Assembly (NCBI GenBank): GCA_012656075.1
Contig: JAAKBF010000171.1
Coordinates: forward strand, 1,674,001-1,738,000
DNA: 64,000 bases
Reading direction: 5' to 3'
From: Phytophthora hibernalis
Taxonomy: Eukaryota > Oomycota > Peronosporomycetes > Peronosporales > Peronosporaceae
This document shows positions 35,375-45,343 of the stretch, piece by piece. Numbering within the stretch: position 1 is the first letter of the stretch; each line of letters opens with the position of its first letter. Below the pieces are notes generated by a model. It ran no database searches, was not told the DNA's origin, and saw only the letters and a list, made by a program, of their open reading frames with translations. A program made the translations under genes and the position numbers.

Positions 35375-36368
35375 CACTCCTGGCCACAATATTACGGCCA
35401 CCCACAAACTTGTTAATAACTTGTGAGCCACTGCGAGTTAGTCGGTGGTGTTTAGATATGTATTGAGCAACGTAGCAAGGAAGCATTATTACGTTTGCGG
35501 AAGTGCAGTGTGAAGCGGGGCTCACATACAAAAAACCGTAGTGTACTACCGGTCACAACTTACGGCCACCTATCTCACACACAAACATCAATATAACCGG
35601 AATGATTGTCAAATTGACACTTGCTTGTATTTACTAGTGGGTCCTGTTGTCATGTTTCGAGATGACTATAATGCAGCGTTTTGACATACTAGCAACCAGC
35701 TTCTTTAGGTTCTCCATGTCTAAGAGCTCCCAAGCTACCAAGATTGCAGCTCCACAACGTTGTCATACTGCCTTCCGTTCGCGTAGTCTAGCTGAACCAT
35801 CTTTTCCTGACGTTCTCAATCGGGTTCAGGTCCGGCGAGCGCAGTCAGTCAGGACGCGGACCTCCATCTCTTCGAAGAATTCGGTTGTCAACCGCGAGCG
35901 GTGAATTGAAGCGTTGTCCTGTTGGTAAATGAAGTCAACTCCGTGGTGGAGGTGCACGAACGGAATCATAAACTCAGACATGGTGTAGATGTAGTGCTCG
36001 GAGGCCTGCCTACCTACGCTAACTGCCAGTTTCGACTTCCCTTCCACGCTGAAATGGCAAGCCCAAGCAAAGAAGCCTCGCGCCCGCTGGGCTCTCAGTG
36101 CCACCAATTACGCTGGTGGTGAGTGTCGATTTGACAATCATTCCAGTTATATTGATGTTTGTATGTGAGATAGGTGGCCGTAAGTTGTGACCGGTAGTAC
36201 ACTACGGTTTTTTGTATGTGAGCCCCGCTTCACACTGCACTTCCGCAAACGTAATAATGCTTCCTTGCTACGTTGCTCAATACATATCTAAACACCACCG
36301 ACTAACTCGCAGTGGCTCAAAAGTTATTAACAAATTTGTGGGTGGCCGTAATATTGTGGCCAGGAGTG
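35375..36368 (-). mobile_element. Tc1-like element with 246-bp inverted repeats
   Basis: A 994-bp element flanked by TA (35373-35374, 36369-36370). Left arm 35375-35620 and right arm 36123-36368 are inverted repeats of about 246 bp starting CACTCCTGGCCACAATATTA. Between them the minus strand keeps a Tc1 transposase piece: HHGVDFIYQQDNASIHRSRL TTEFFEEMEVRVL (second Asp in QQDNASIH), then one base out of frame SPDLNPIEN (third catalytic residue motif). The N-terminal DNA-binding part and first Asp are missing, so it is a deletion derivative with intact ends. Confidence 0.9.
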
Positions 36369-36658
36369 TATTATCAAATACTTAAAGTATACATATATTA
36401 AAGCGATAGTACATCTTTTTAATAATATAATACTGATATCCAACCAGGGAATACTTCGAAGTAGCTTGAAGTCTTTTGATCAGCTTGGGCTCTTTCTTTT
36501 CGTTCAAGGTGGTTGCTGTGCTTACAAACAGTGTTGTTGTCATACGGGTACGTGCAATAGGCCGAAAAGCTACATCAGCTTAAATTCGGTACTATTTTCA
36601 GGTTCTTAGTAGAATACCGGACTCTACAAATCTCGTCGACACCAGCGGAGACCAACTC
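36369..36658. other. Intergenic
   Basis: AT-rich sequence with a TACTTCGAAGTA palindrome near 36450. No gene. Confidence 0.4.
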
Positions 36659-37215
36659 ATGGGACGGCACGAGGTCCTCGACGATGGCAGCTCGACAGAG
36701 AGCGAGGGCTACGACCCGAAAGATGCCGAAACCTTGGACCGCAATCAAGTCCACGAGATACCGTCACTTTCATCGATACCTCAACCAACCGGATGTATCA
36801 ACATCCTCGACCTCCAAGCTGTAGTCCTCACCAACCACCAACCGGCCAAACCCCCACCGCCCCAAGAAAACCTCCCGACAATTTCGTCATCCCTCGACGT
36901 TCTGTTGTCGCCCAATCAACTTCAGGGCAAAATTCAAATTTTCGCGAAAAGGCCTCCAACCGTTCCGGAAATGCGAACCGTGAAAAACATTCACGGCCCG
37001 ATGCAGTCGTCCGACGCTGCGAACACACGCTGGCACCGCCAATGTCGGCTCATGTGCGACGAGATGTGGTGACTTTTAGCTGTACGTGCTGCCAAAGGAA
37101 AAATATGGACGCCCCCAACTTTTCAGAAGCTCAGAGGCAACGCAACAGAACTGCAACCAGAAAATGCCGAGATTGCACGCGTCAGCCTCCGTTACCCAGG
37201 GAGAGAATCGCTTAG
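36659..37215 (+). pseudogene. Stc1-type zinc-finger protein, degenerate copy
   Basis: The ATG at 36659 opens MGRHEVLDDGSSTESEGYDP and a Pro-rich region. A second frame holds CTCCQRKNMDAPNFSEAQRQ followed by RKCRDCTRQ. The CxxC...F-xx-QR...(K/R)CxxC layout matches Stc1-type zinc fingers and the gene at 54072-55100 (CKCCNLVLPDSMFSKTQRSE, RKCKACTG), as does the GSSTESE word. The two frames do not join without a shift or intron, and no lysine-rich C-terminal part follows. Probably a truncated paralogue. Confidence 0.5.
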
Positions 37216-37363
37216 TGGAGGTTAATACTTTACTACGAACATGTACAGTTTCCCTGTAGCCAAAGTTTGAGAAAAGTAAAATTCAGCTGACGTCGAGCCA
37301 GCCTGAAAAATCGTAAGTTTATTACTTGAAGTATGCATCTACAGGAAATGTGTTTCGATGGAG

Positions 37364-39847
37364 CTAATCTGTTGAGGTGTCCACGAACCGCTGGAGTGTT
37401 TGCATTGCAGCTTCTACTGAGACGCTTTCGCAGTTCTGCTGCATTCTCAGCATCATACTCTGTTGCTCCTGGAGGTGCTCCAATAGTTTTGTTGTGGCGT
37501 TCGTGAGTTGCTGCATTTGAGTCTGGTGCCCACGGAGAAGCAGGAAACCATACAACAGCAACCCGAGAAGAAGCCACTGCACGAGTGGCCTTGGTGACTG
37601 GGTGACATTTTGCATACTGGAAACTGTGGCCTCCGCCTTTGAAGTACCGGTAGTAGGCACTGGCGCATTTGCACTAAGGCGCCTTAGGTAGAGCGCGCAC
37701 CCGAGGCCGCACGCTGAAGCACTGGATGAATAACACTACTTGCGTCAGATTCGAAGCTTCCACCAGCAGAGAGCGCCTTGAGAGTTGGGGAGAGCGGAAT
37801 GACGCGATTCCGTTGGGACTCCAGGAACTCGATGGCCTGCTTCGCCCATGACTCTAGCGCCTCCTTGGATTCAGAACGAGTCGACGAGTTGATCTGAGAC
37901 TTGAACCACGTCGCTTTGAGGAAATTGACTACTAGACCAACTTGCACGTGGCAGTAATTGTTGCCATCTCGAGAAAACACGTAGCGCATCTCCACCTCAA
38001 AGTAATCGCTGAACGGGAAATTGCTCATGCGGTTAAGCTCCGTGATGACAAAGCGATCCCACTTATCCCCGCCGTTGGAGCTATTCTCAAGGCGGAAACG
38101 CTGCGTTCGAGTGCATCCAGCATAAGCAGGTAATCCTGGAAAGGATGTCTTGGGCGGGTGTTGAGAGCGCACTACGCGATGGAGAGTGTAGTCATCCTCC
38201 TTGGAGATCTCGAAGCCCTTACGAATCTCTTCAGCCTTCACGGGGTCGTTTGTATCGATGGGTTTCCACGACTCGATGTTAATATCGATGTCGCGCGCCT
38301 TCTCCATGTTCGAGTATGAAAACTCCTGTCCGGGGCCATCATTCCACAAAAGGTCGAAAACTCGCTGTACATCGGCTCGCATATCGCAGTCTAGAAGTAC
38401 CGTCATCTTCTCGAGTAGCGGGTCTGGAGGCAATGGCTCAAACGCATCTTCGTCACTCGCTGTCGACTTATCATCGGTGTGCCCGCCTTCCTCTACGATG
38501 TCACAGAGCGGCATTTCTGCATTGGCATCTTCGTCGTCTTCCACATCAATGAAACCCACAGTGGAGATAGCAGACGTGGAAGAAAGCGGCGGATTAGTCG
38601 CACCCCTGCACTTCCCACGGAAGACACAATGTGGTCCGATATTAACCTGTACGAACGTCGGCGATCCATCGCCTGCTTTCGAAGCTCCTTGGAGCTAGGT
38701 GATTTATCAGGACCTGCTCCCTTGAGTTTGCTGGCTTCTTGGTACGCCCTGATAAGCTGGTCCAAGCGCAGGAAACAGGTATCGCGTAGCCCGTTAAACT
38801 CAGCCAGGAAGAAAGTCTCCTTGCGCTTCGTTTTCACTTGCAGGCCATTAATATAGTAGAACTGCGGCTTCAGAAGCGATTGGATCTGGGAGTACGCGAC
38901 CTTGCGTTTCTTGGAGTCCGCGTAGCTCTGGAAGCACAAGCGTTTCCGTGTGAGCACGAGGTGGCCGTAGTGCGGCATCGTTTCTAAGAACAACGCGCAG
39001 TTAAAGATGGACACGAGAGCTTCGTCCTCCGACAGCTCAAAGTCTTGGACAATCTCCTCACTGGGCGGGGATGAAGTCCGCTCCACGTGACGCTGGTGCT
39101 CTTGACCTGTTTCTGGAAGTTCTGGATGCGATGGTAGCAGCCGTCACACACACGCAGCTCTCCTCTCTGTAGATAGGCTTGGTACGGTACGACGATGGTC
39201 TTGGTAGTGCAGTTGGCGCAGAACGATCCACCGCAGTTGCGACAGTGGTGTCGTCCCTTGACAGCAGCGACCCAATGTCCTCTCGACACGACTCACACGC
39301 GTACATGTTGGCGAAGGGTGGCGGCGGGAGGTTAGAGTTCATGACCACGACGTTGGCGGCTTCAAGTTCCTCCTCCACGACGCTCCCCATGGACTTTTGG
39401 GGTCACGGGTCCGTTGCGAAAGAGCAACTTGTCTAACAAATTGGCCGAACTGCCTGCGTCCTCCGCCTCCTTGGAACGCGGCGACAAAATGGCTTTGAGC
39501 GCCACGCTGTCGCTGGGCAGGAAGATCTTGAGGTTCGTGTCTCCACGCAGAGGGTTGTGCACCCGCGCGTGGGCCGACGCGCGTCTCACCAGCGATGCCG
39601 CAGAGGACGCCGAACCGCCGCCACTGGAGCTCGAGAGCGACGAGCAGGACGCGGCGCGCGACGTCTCCTCGAGATGGTTGTGGGTCTCCTCCAGCTGCTG
39701 CAAAGGGCCAGCCACCGTTTCGGTCGCTGCGTCTTCCTCGTCTCTGGACGTGTCGGTGGCGTTGAGTTCCTCGTCCTCGTCATTGGGCGATTGGGACTCC
39801 ATTTGCTGCGCTGGAGGCAACTCTGTAGGTGCTACAAGGGCGTTCAT
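37364..39847 (-). CDS. FYVE-GRAM-VASt membrane protein (lipid-transfer candidate)
   Basis: The order from the ATG at 39847 is an acidic Ser-rich leader, then an FYVE-type zinc finger (CESC, then KGRHHCRNCGGSFCANC, then LRVCDGCYHRI), then a GRAM domain (FNCALFLETMPHYGHLVLTR ... YYINGLQVKTKRKETFFLAE), then a VASt domain (FDLLWNDGPGQEFSY ... GCTRTQRFRLEN ... FPFSDYFEVEMRYVFSRDGN), then a C-terminal membrane span (VQWLLLGLLLYGFLLL) and a coiled tail. FYVE binds PtdIns3P on endosomes. GRAM-VASt-TM proteins (Aster/Lam type) carry sterols at membrane contacts, so an endosome-ER lipid-transfer role is likely. The frame breaks at about 39395, 39255, 39090, 38604 and 37687; four need one added base and the first one removed, mostly in homopolymers. 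I read this as consensus error in a real gene. Confidence 0.8.
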
Positions 39848-41166
39848 GGACCTGCAGGTGGAAAGCAGAGACGGTAGCACACAGGCAGCCTCGTGGTTGC
39901 AGCTGAAACGGATAGCGGCTCCACGATCCCAATGGGAAAGTAAGCGCCACGATATCTCAGGAAATGCGCGTATCGACCGTTGTAAAGCTAGCCTACTGAG
40001 ATTGAGGTGTCTGCGGTGTATCCGAGGTGGGACTCACTCGCGGGCGAAAGGCGAAATGGTGCGGTGTACGTTGGCAAAGATAACTGAAACCAGTAGATGA
40101 ATGAAGAATGAACTCTACGCATTCGTAGTTGGAGAACTGAATTTGCGAAGACGCGGCAGTGCGACACTTTGTGGTCAGACAAAGCGCCGTCGAAAGAAAG
40201 CAAGAGGCAGAAAATAGGAGGCCGATAAAGCAGTAACATTGGCGCGTCGTGGTAGAGTTCACGTTTTGTGCGAGTTCGTGGCGTCGCGAGGCTGTTGCAA
40301 AATGCGTGAAAATAGAGCCGCGCGATGCTTGTTCGCGCTGTAGAAACACCTCATAACCTGCATTACATAAAGGCTTGAGTTATATTGTGCTTCGCAGTCT
40401 CTTTGGCACTTTCGATTGTAATTCGTACGACTTGTCTTGTACGAGATAACTATAAATCGTACTCAAGTACGAATTGCTGTAACTCGTGCATGCTTCATAC
40501 TCCCCCATAATGTGCCTGTGTGATCTGAAAGCGTTCCAACAGCCCTAGCACGACTTGTGTTTGCTTTGGCACTTTCTAGACGTACCATTTTTTGCTCTTG
40601 TAGTGCAAGAAACACGACTTCGTAAAGCCCCATTCAAAGCCTCTATGAATTAGCGCTAAGTACGATCACTAACTACTGTACGATATAGCTGGACAAACTG
40701 GTTGCAAAGCACAATACATGTACTTCGAAGTATTATATTGGAGTCAAGGGATGTATCTATTTGTACATCCCTTGACTCCAGTATAATACAGGTTCTTAAT
40801 CGTTTCAAATCATAATGAAACCTAATCGAGACTCGGAGAGGAGCTTGTCACCGTTGACGATTTGCGTTGAGGAAAACGGACGCAAGGATACGTACATGTA
40901 CATGTATTGTGCCTTTCAATTGTTTTGGCGGTTGCGATGCTAATTCTACCGGAATTAAAACTACTCCTACCCGCGGTACTCGGAATAAACGATGAAGTTA
41001 GCCTTGTGTTGTGCCGAAGAAGATATTATTCACGAAGAATTAGGACGGTCTGGACGGTTTGGCGGGTGGCCACCCGCCATTCATGCTGCTTGGCCGTAAT
41101 CCAGCCGTAAATACGGACCAAAGCTCTCGTCATTTTCGCCTTTAAGTCGCGAGTGTAACCCGGAGA
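39848..41166. other. Intergenic, with a long hairpin
   Basis: Holds the presumed upstream region of the minus-strand FYVE gene and no recognised gene. GTATTATATTGGAGTCAAGG near 40730 and its near-complement ending at 40797 form an inverted repeat of about 26 bp around a TCTATTT loop, preceded by CAAAGCACAATACATGTACT (also at about 51373). Confidence 0.45.
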
Positions 41167-42253
41167 ATGACAGTGTCTACTGATCTGCGCTGGCGCGCTA
41201 TAGTGTTGGTCTACATGTACGACATTGAAATGATCTTGGTTGCTCTTGTGCTAGGGGTGTCCGTTCGATCGATTGAGCGATGGCACCATCGGTTTAAGAC
41301 GAATGGGAACGTTCTACCTAACGAGACCAAGAACAAGTCATCCAGGTGGCCTTCAGAAGCGGTGCGTTTTGTAGAAGGTTATATACGTACACATCCATGT
41401 TTTTATTTAGAGGAATTAGAGCAGGCAGTGACGGAGCAGTTTGGAGACTCTCTAAACAGTTCTACTCCTACACTTTGTCGACTGTTGCGTTTTGACCTCA
41501 ATATCACCAGAAAAGTACTGACTAAGCGTGCTCGCGAAAGCGTACCTGCCGAAGTTGAAGGGTATTATCGTAAGCTACGGCCATTTTACAGTGGCCCGGA
41601 TCAGTTAGTTTTCATCGATGAAACCTCGAAAGATGGCAGAGATTCCCTCAGAAAGTATGCTTGGTCTCGAAGAAACACGCCAGCTATAGTATCGATGCCG
41701 TGTTCCCGTGGGGAACGGTTGTCCATACTAGCAGCGTTTGACGTCACTAGTTTTTTGCCTGGGATTCTACACCCGGCACCTTTGATCGGAACGCCTTCCA
41801 TGAGGCATTCGCTGCAAGATCGCTCCATTCCTGAACCACTTCCCAGGTATGTGCTACACTGCCAAATCTGCTATAATCCAGCTGACCTCGTGTTTTACCT
41901 CATATAGATCGATCGTGGTGCTCGACAACGCCAAAATCCACATGTATCGCGAATTGGAAGAACTCGTGCACTCCCGGGGCAGCATTCTGTTTTTTGCCAC
42001 CATACTCGCCTCAACAGAGGTGGGGTTTTCGCTCCTGAAACGATGGCTCACACGACATGCGCCACTGGCTTTCCGACAAGACCCTCTTCGAACTATCAGC
42101 GTTGCACTAGCTCAGTGCACGAAGAGCAGCGACAACGTTGGAGTAAACTTGTATCATCACTGTGGCTACGGACTACGAGACTTAGAAAAGGATTCTTTTT
42201 TCGTAAAAAGTAAAGCAATCTATTCCATGCTTACATCGGGCGAGTGCATATGA
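41167..42253 (+). mobile_element. Mariner/IS630-like transposase, one intron
   Basis: The ATG at 41167 opens an HTH region (RWRAIVLVYMYDIEMILVAL ... SIERWHHRF), linker SSRWPSEAVRFVEGYI, THPCFYLEELEQAV and the core FIDETSKDGR (first Asp). A 61-nt intron (41847-41907, GTATGT to ATATAG) joins to RSIVVLDNAKIHMYRELEEL (second Asp). ILASTEVGFSLLKRWLTRHA keeps the Glu where the family has LNPIEVGFSLLK, but the PPYSPxLNP part is altered. About 340 residues; the frame is open across the intron. Of the cut-and-paste transposases here, this is the least damaged. I could not find its inverted repeats. Confidence 0.85.
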
Positions 42254-42377
42254 TCCTCATCCTCCATGTTCACAGCAGGAGCGCTACTTGCAACTGGTGG
42301 TCGGTATGGGGGTCTCAGATCGTACGATGGTAGGCCTAATGCATCTCGCAAGTCGGCTAGGTTGAGATCGAGCGGCA

Positions 42378-43340
42378 CTAGTCCACCGTTACCCGGCATC
42401 TAATTCTCACGAATTCCCTCGGTACTTCGTGCTCTTGCGCTGCGGCGTCGATTTCGCGCTGGTAGTCGTCAATCCTACGCAACTGTGTAAACGTTGGGTT
42501 AGTTGGCAGCGTGAGGGGTGCGTTCACGGGTTGCCGCGCATGTGTTACCGCCCAATAGGCACGCGAAGCTTCACCCAGTGGCTCCGCGTCTGGCTGCGAA
42601 CGCAATTGGTTGTCGATAAGTGCGGTAGCCGCAGCAATTCGGCCTTCAGTTGCGCGACGAATAGTGCTTTTTGCTGCCACCTTCTGTACGTAGATGAATA
42701 GCTCAAGTTTGAACGAGGCTTGGCTACAATTTAAAGTAAAGCAATACGACACAGTTCATCGGGTCAATTAAGCAGAAACGATATTGATAATAAACGAGAG
42801 TGATCTTACCCAACCTTGCATTTGGCTGCCAGATGCCACACAGATTCCAGTTGCACCGCAAACTCCGCATCACCTTCGGCCAACGCGACGAACTTTGCTT
42901 GCGTTGCTCCAGCCGTCGGTTTAAGCAGGATGGGTCCATCATCCGGCCACTCATCTGATCAATTTTTCGACGCACACGGGCGCGGAAGCCAAAATATCCG
43001 TCTTCAACGTCCAACTGTAAGGCTTGAAGAGCGCCATAGCTCGAACGGCTTGTACCAAAAGGCACGCCTACGTTCAGCGTTAGCGCAACGGAAAATGCTG
43101 ACGACACAGGAAGACTTGGAGCTCTACGATTGAAATCAAACTCAGCTCGGTGTTTAGCATCAGACATAACTATTTTGCATTAAATACAAAACTTACGGTA
43201 GTTGCTCGCGCGAGCGCCTCTCCGTTGCACTTGGCAAGGCTACATCCTCCATAGCAGCCCCATTGCACATGGAGTCTGCGGCCATGTTAACACTAGAGCT
43301 CATAGATCAGTGTCTTGATGTAGTCGATCTACCGAGAATG
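42378..43340 (-). CDS. Unrecognised spliced gene, three exons
   Basis: ATG MSSSVNMAADSMCNG at about 43300, first exon ending REQLP. The first intron is 73 nt (GTAAGT, a TGCTAAAC branch site, TTTGATTTCAATCGTAG) and leads into PSLPVSSAFSVALTLNVGVP. The frame then needs one base near 42944 (GGCCGG) to reach DDGPILLKPTAGATQAKFVA and LESVWHLAAKCKVG. A second intron (GTAAGA to ATTGTAG, about 42731-42817) joins ASFKLELFIYVQKVAAKSTI and a helical Glu/Arg/Ala-rich end. Clean splice sites argue for a real gene. I do not recognise the family. A minus-strand Mutator fragment lies upstream. Confidence 0.5.
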
Positions 43341-43794
43341 AAAGGAAGAAAGCGAATCAGTTATAATACATCCTAGCACAATAAACGGAAAGCAAGACTT
43401 ACGGTTGCTGCACCGGCTGCTCTGCGATATTACTGGTAGTCGCTATTCACCCTCGCGTGTGCGCGGCACGTTCAAACGCTCTGGAACGACGTCCGGGGTT
43501 TGTCTTGCTGCGCTGGGCAGTAACGATGCTTGCCAAAGGCGAGCTTGGTGTGCGGACGGCGACTCCACGAGTGCTGCGAAGGGACGACTTGAGCTGCTAG
43601 CACGAACAAAGGAAGATGGAATGCGTGTTGGCGTAAATATGTACTGCTCACACAGCTTGGGGGCTCCTTACCTTTTCTCAAAGTGATCGCTGGACCTGCT
43701 GGACACATGGAGCCACGATTTGACCTTGTTTTATTCCACATATAATTATCTACGAACCCGCTTTGACGTGTTCTCTCCACGACTTGGCAATCGC
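43341..43794 (-). other. Possible upstream exons of the unrecognised gene
   Basis: An intron with GTAAGT and TTTCATTCTCGGTAG (about 43335-43403) follows a Ser/Pro/Ala-rich open stretch on the minus strand that contains a TGA. It could be a separate small gene or 5' exons of the gene at 42378-43340. Confidence 0.3.
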
Positions 43795-44453
43795 TTATTG
43801 CGCTTCTTTCCACGTCTCACAGCGCACTCCGCAGGCTGCAGCTCCTCGTCCTCCACATTTGCAGCAACGGCATTTCAATACTTGCTGTATTAAACGCCTC
43901 GTTTTAGCAACGAACTTGGTAGCATTGCGCAAAGCGCGAAAGTACCCAGTCCAGCTTCTTCTTTTCATTAACACCGCGATCATGTGCAGGTGCATGAGTT
44001 CTGGTTAGATCGACTCGACGTCGAAATGGGGGCACTTGCTGAATCCGATGGACGAAGGCGATATCGGTTTTGGAATCGGCGACGGTGTAATTTTCTCGAA
44101 TTGTTCTTCGTACAATGATTGCGCTCCTACGGTAACCAAACGCTGCTCCTTTGTCCATTTGGAAGAAAGCTGAGCCCTCGTATACGCTGCATTCATCATG
44201 GACGCCATAATTTTGTCGAAGTACTCGTAGGGGCGCAAGCTCTTGACGCAACGTGCCAGGAAGTGGTGTTCATTCAATGGTACAGGTGCACAAACATCGT
44301 GCACGTGCTCGACGAGCACACCAAGTGCTTGCGCCCACCGCCTCCTCGTTTGACATTGACGTGTTTCTTGATTGAGAGCGCGTAGTCTTGTATTGCATGT
44401 AATGCCGAATCACCATCAGGAAACTCTTGACCCTCTTCCGGCGGGGAGGCCAT
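43795..44453 (-). pseudogene. Mutator-like transposase, internally deleted
   Basis: From an ATG at 44453 the minus strand reads a MULE-type N-terminal domain (FPDGDSALHAIQDYALSIKK, then CSSSTCTMFVHLY). A shifted frame continues with FDKIMASMMNAAYTRAQLSS KW, then YTVADSKTDIAFVHRI and RRRVDLTRTHA, like the SWIM-domain approach of MULEs, then a Cys-rich knuckle KCRCCKCGGRGAAACGVRC. The central DDE domain that should lie between these parts is absent. It looks like a deletion derivative. The family call rests on motif order and is moderate. Confidence 0.5.
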
Positions 44454-44459
44454 TTTGTA

Positions 44460-45343
44460 CGCTGGGTATGCTACCGGAACGCTGTGGGACTTCTAAAGTG
44501 CTGTTCGTGTTCTAGCTATTGCACGTGCAAGACTCCGATTCCGTTCGTACGATACGGCAGCACGTGCCGTCGTACCTCCGTGTTATTTAACTTAATTAAC
44601 AAGCACCTTTAAAGACGATCGCGCCTTTTAGAAAATGGTGGTAATCATGAGCACCTTTTAGAGAATGCCCTGCCCCTCCTCTATCTGATCAAAACCCTCT
44701 CTATTATAAAAACAACAATATTCTATTACTGAATGCCAAAAACGGGTACTGTAGTACCGGTTAAGTGTAGGTGTGACCGTACCGTACGGTTCTTTATTTG
44801 TGCCTTTTGCATATTCTAAGTGTAATGTACCATGGTATGGAGTTTTCGGCTATAAAAGCAACAGTTTTGAGCAAAATAATTTATTTCGTGGTGTTAAATT
44901 AAAATGTTAAATCAGTTATGTATTTCAGCAGTCCGGTAAAAACCATAAATAATATTGTCGGGTTCCCACCGTGGGATACATACAGGCTTCAGAACTTAGC
45001 AATGTTTATCCTTCCTCGCTCTGCTCTGCAGTCGGCGGAAGTACGTTCAAGACTGGGTGGTCAGCGTTGAAGGCTTGGAGGCCTGATGGGTACGCGCGGC
45101 TGAGGATTTCTCGGGACACTGGAGCTTCGGCCAGAACTTGGCCGCGGTCATCTTGGTGGCAATAAATGTAGCCATATCTCGTTTGTAAACATGTATTATT
45201 AATAATAGTTGGAAAGCAAGTACATGTATTACACATGTAATACATGTACGCTTGAGAATGGGCGGTGAAATATCAAAAGACGACCAAAAGGCAAGCGCAA
45301 CCTATAATAGCGCTCGCGCGGGATAAAATCTGACTGCGGAAAC
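44460..45343. other. Intergenic; one minus-strand coding-like patch
   Basis: No clear gene. On the minus strand 45006-45170 reads YCHQDDRGQVLAEAPVSREI LSRAYPSGLQAFNADHPVLN, which looks coding, but I cannot assign it or find an exon partner. Confidence 0.35.

Noticed and set aside
37680..37724. A second 41-nt intron before the C-terminal membrane span
   Set aside because: One added C at 37687-37688 gives the same join. Two introns of exactly 41 nt with poor pyrimidine tracts are less likely.
38608..38648. A 41-nt GT-AG intron in the VASt gene joining the GRAM and VASt frames
   Set aside because: The frames also join by adding one G to the GGGG run at 38603-38606, which needs no unusually short intron and fits the lesion seen in other genes.
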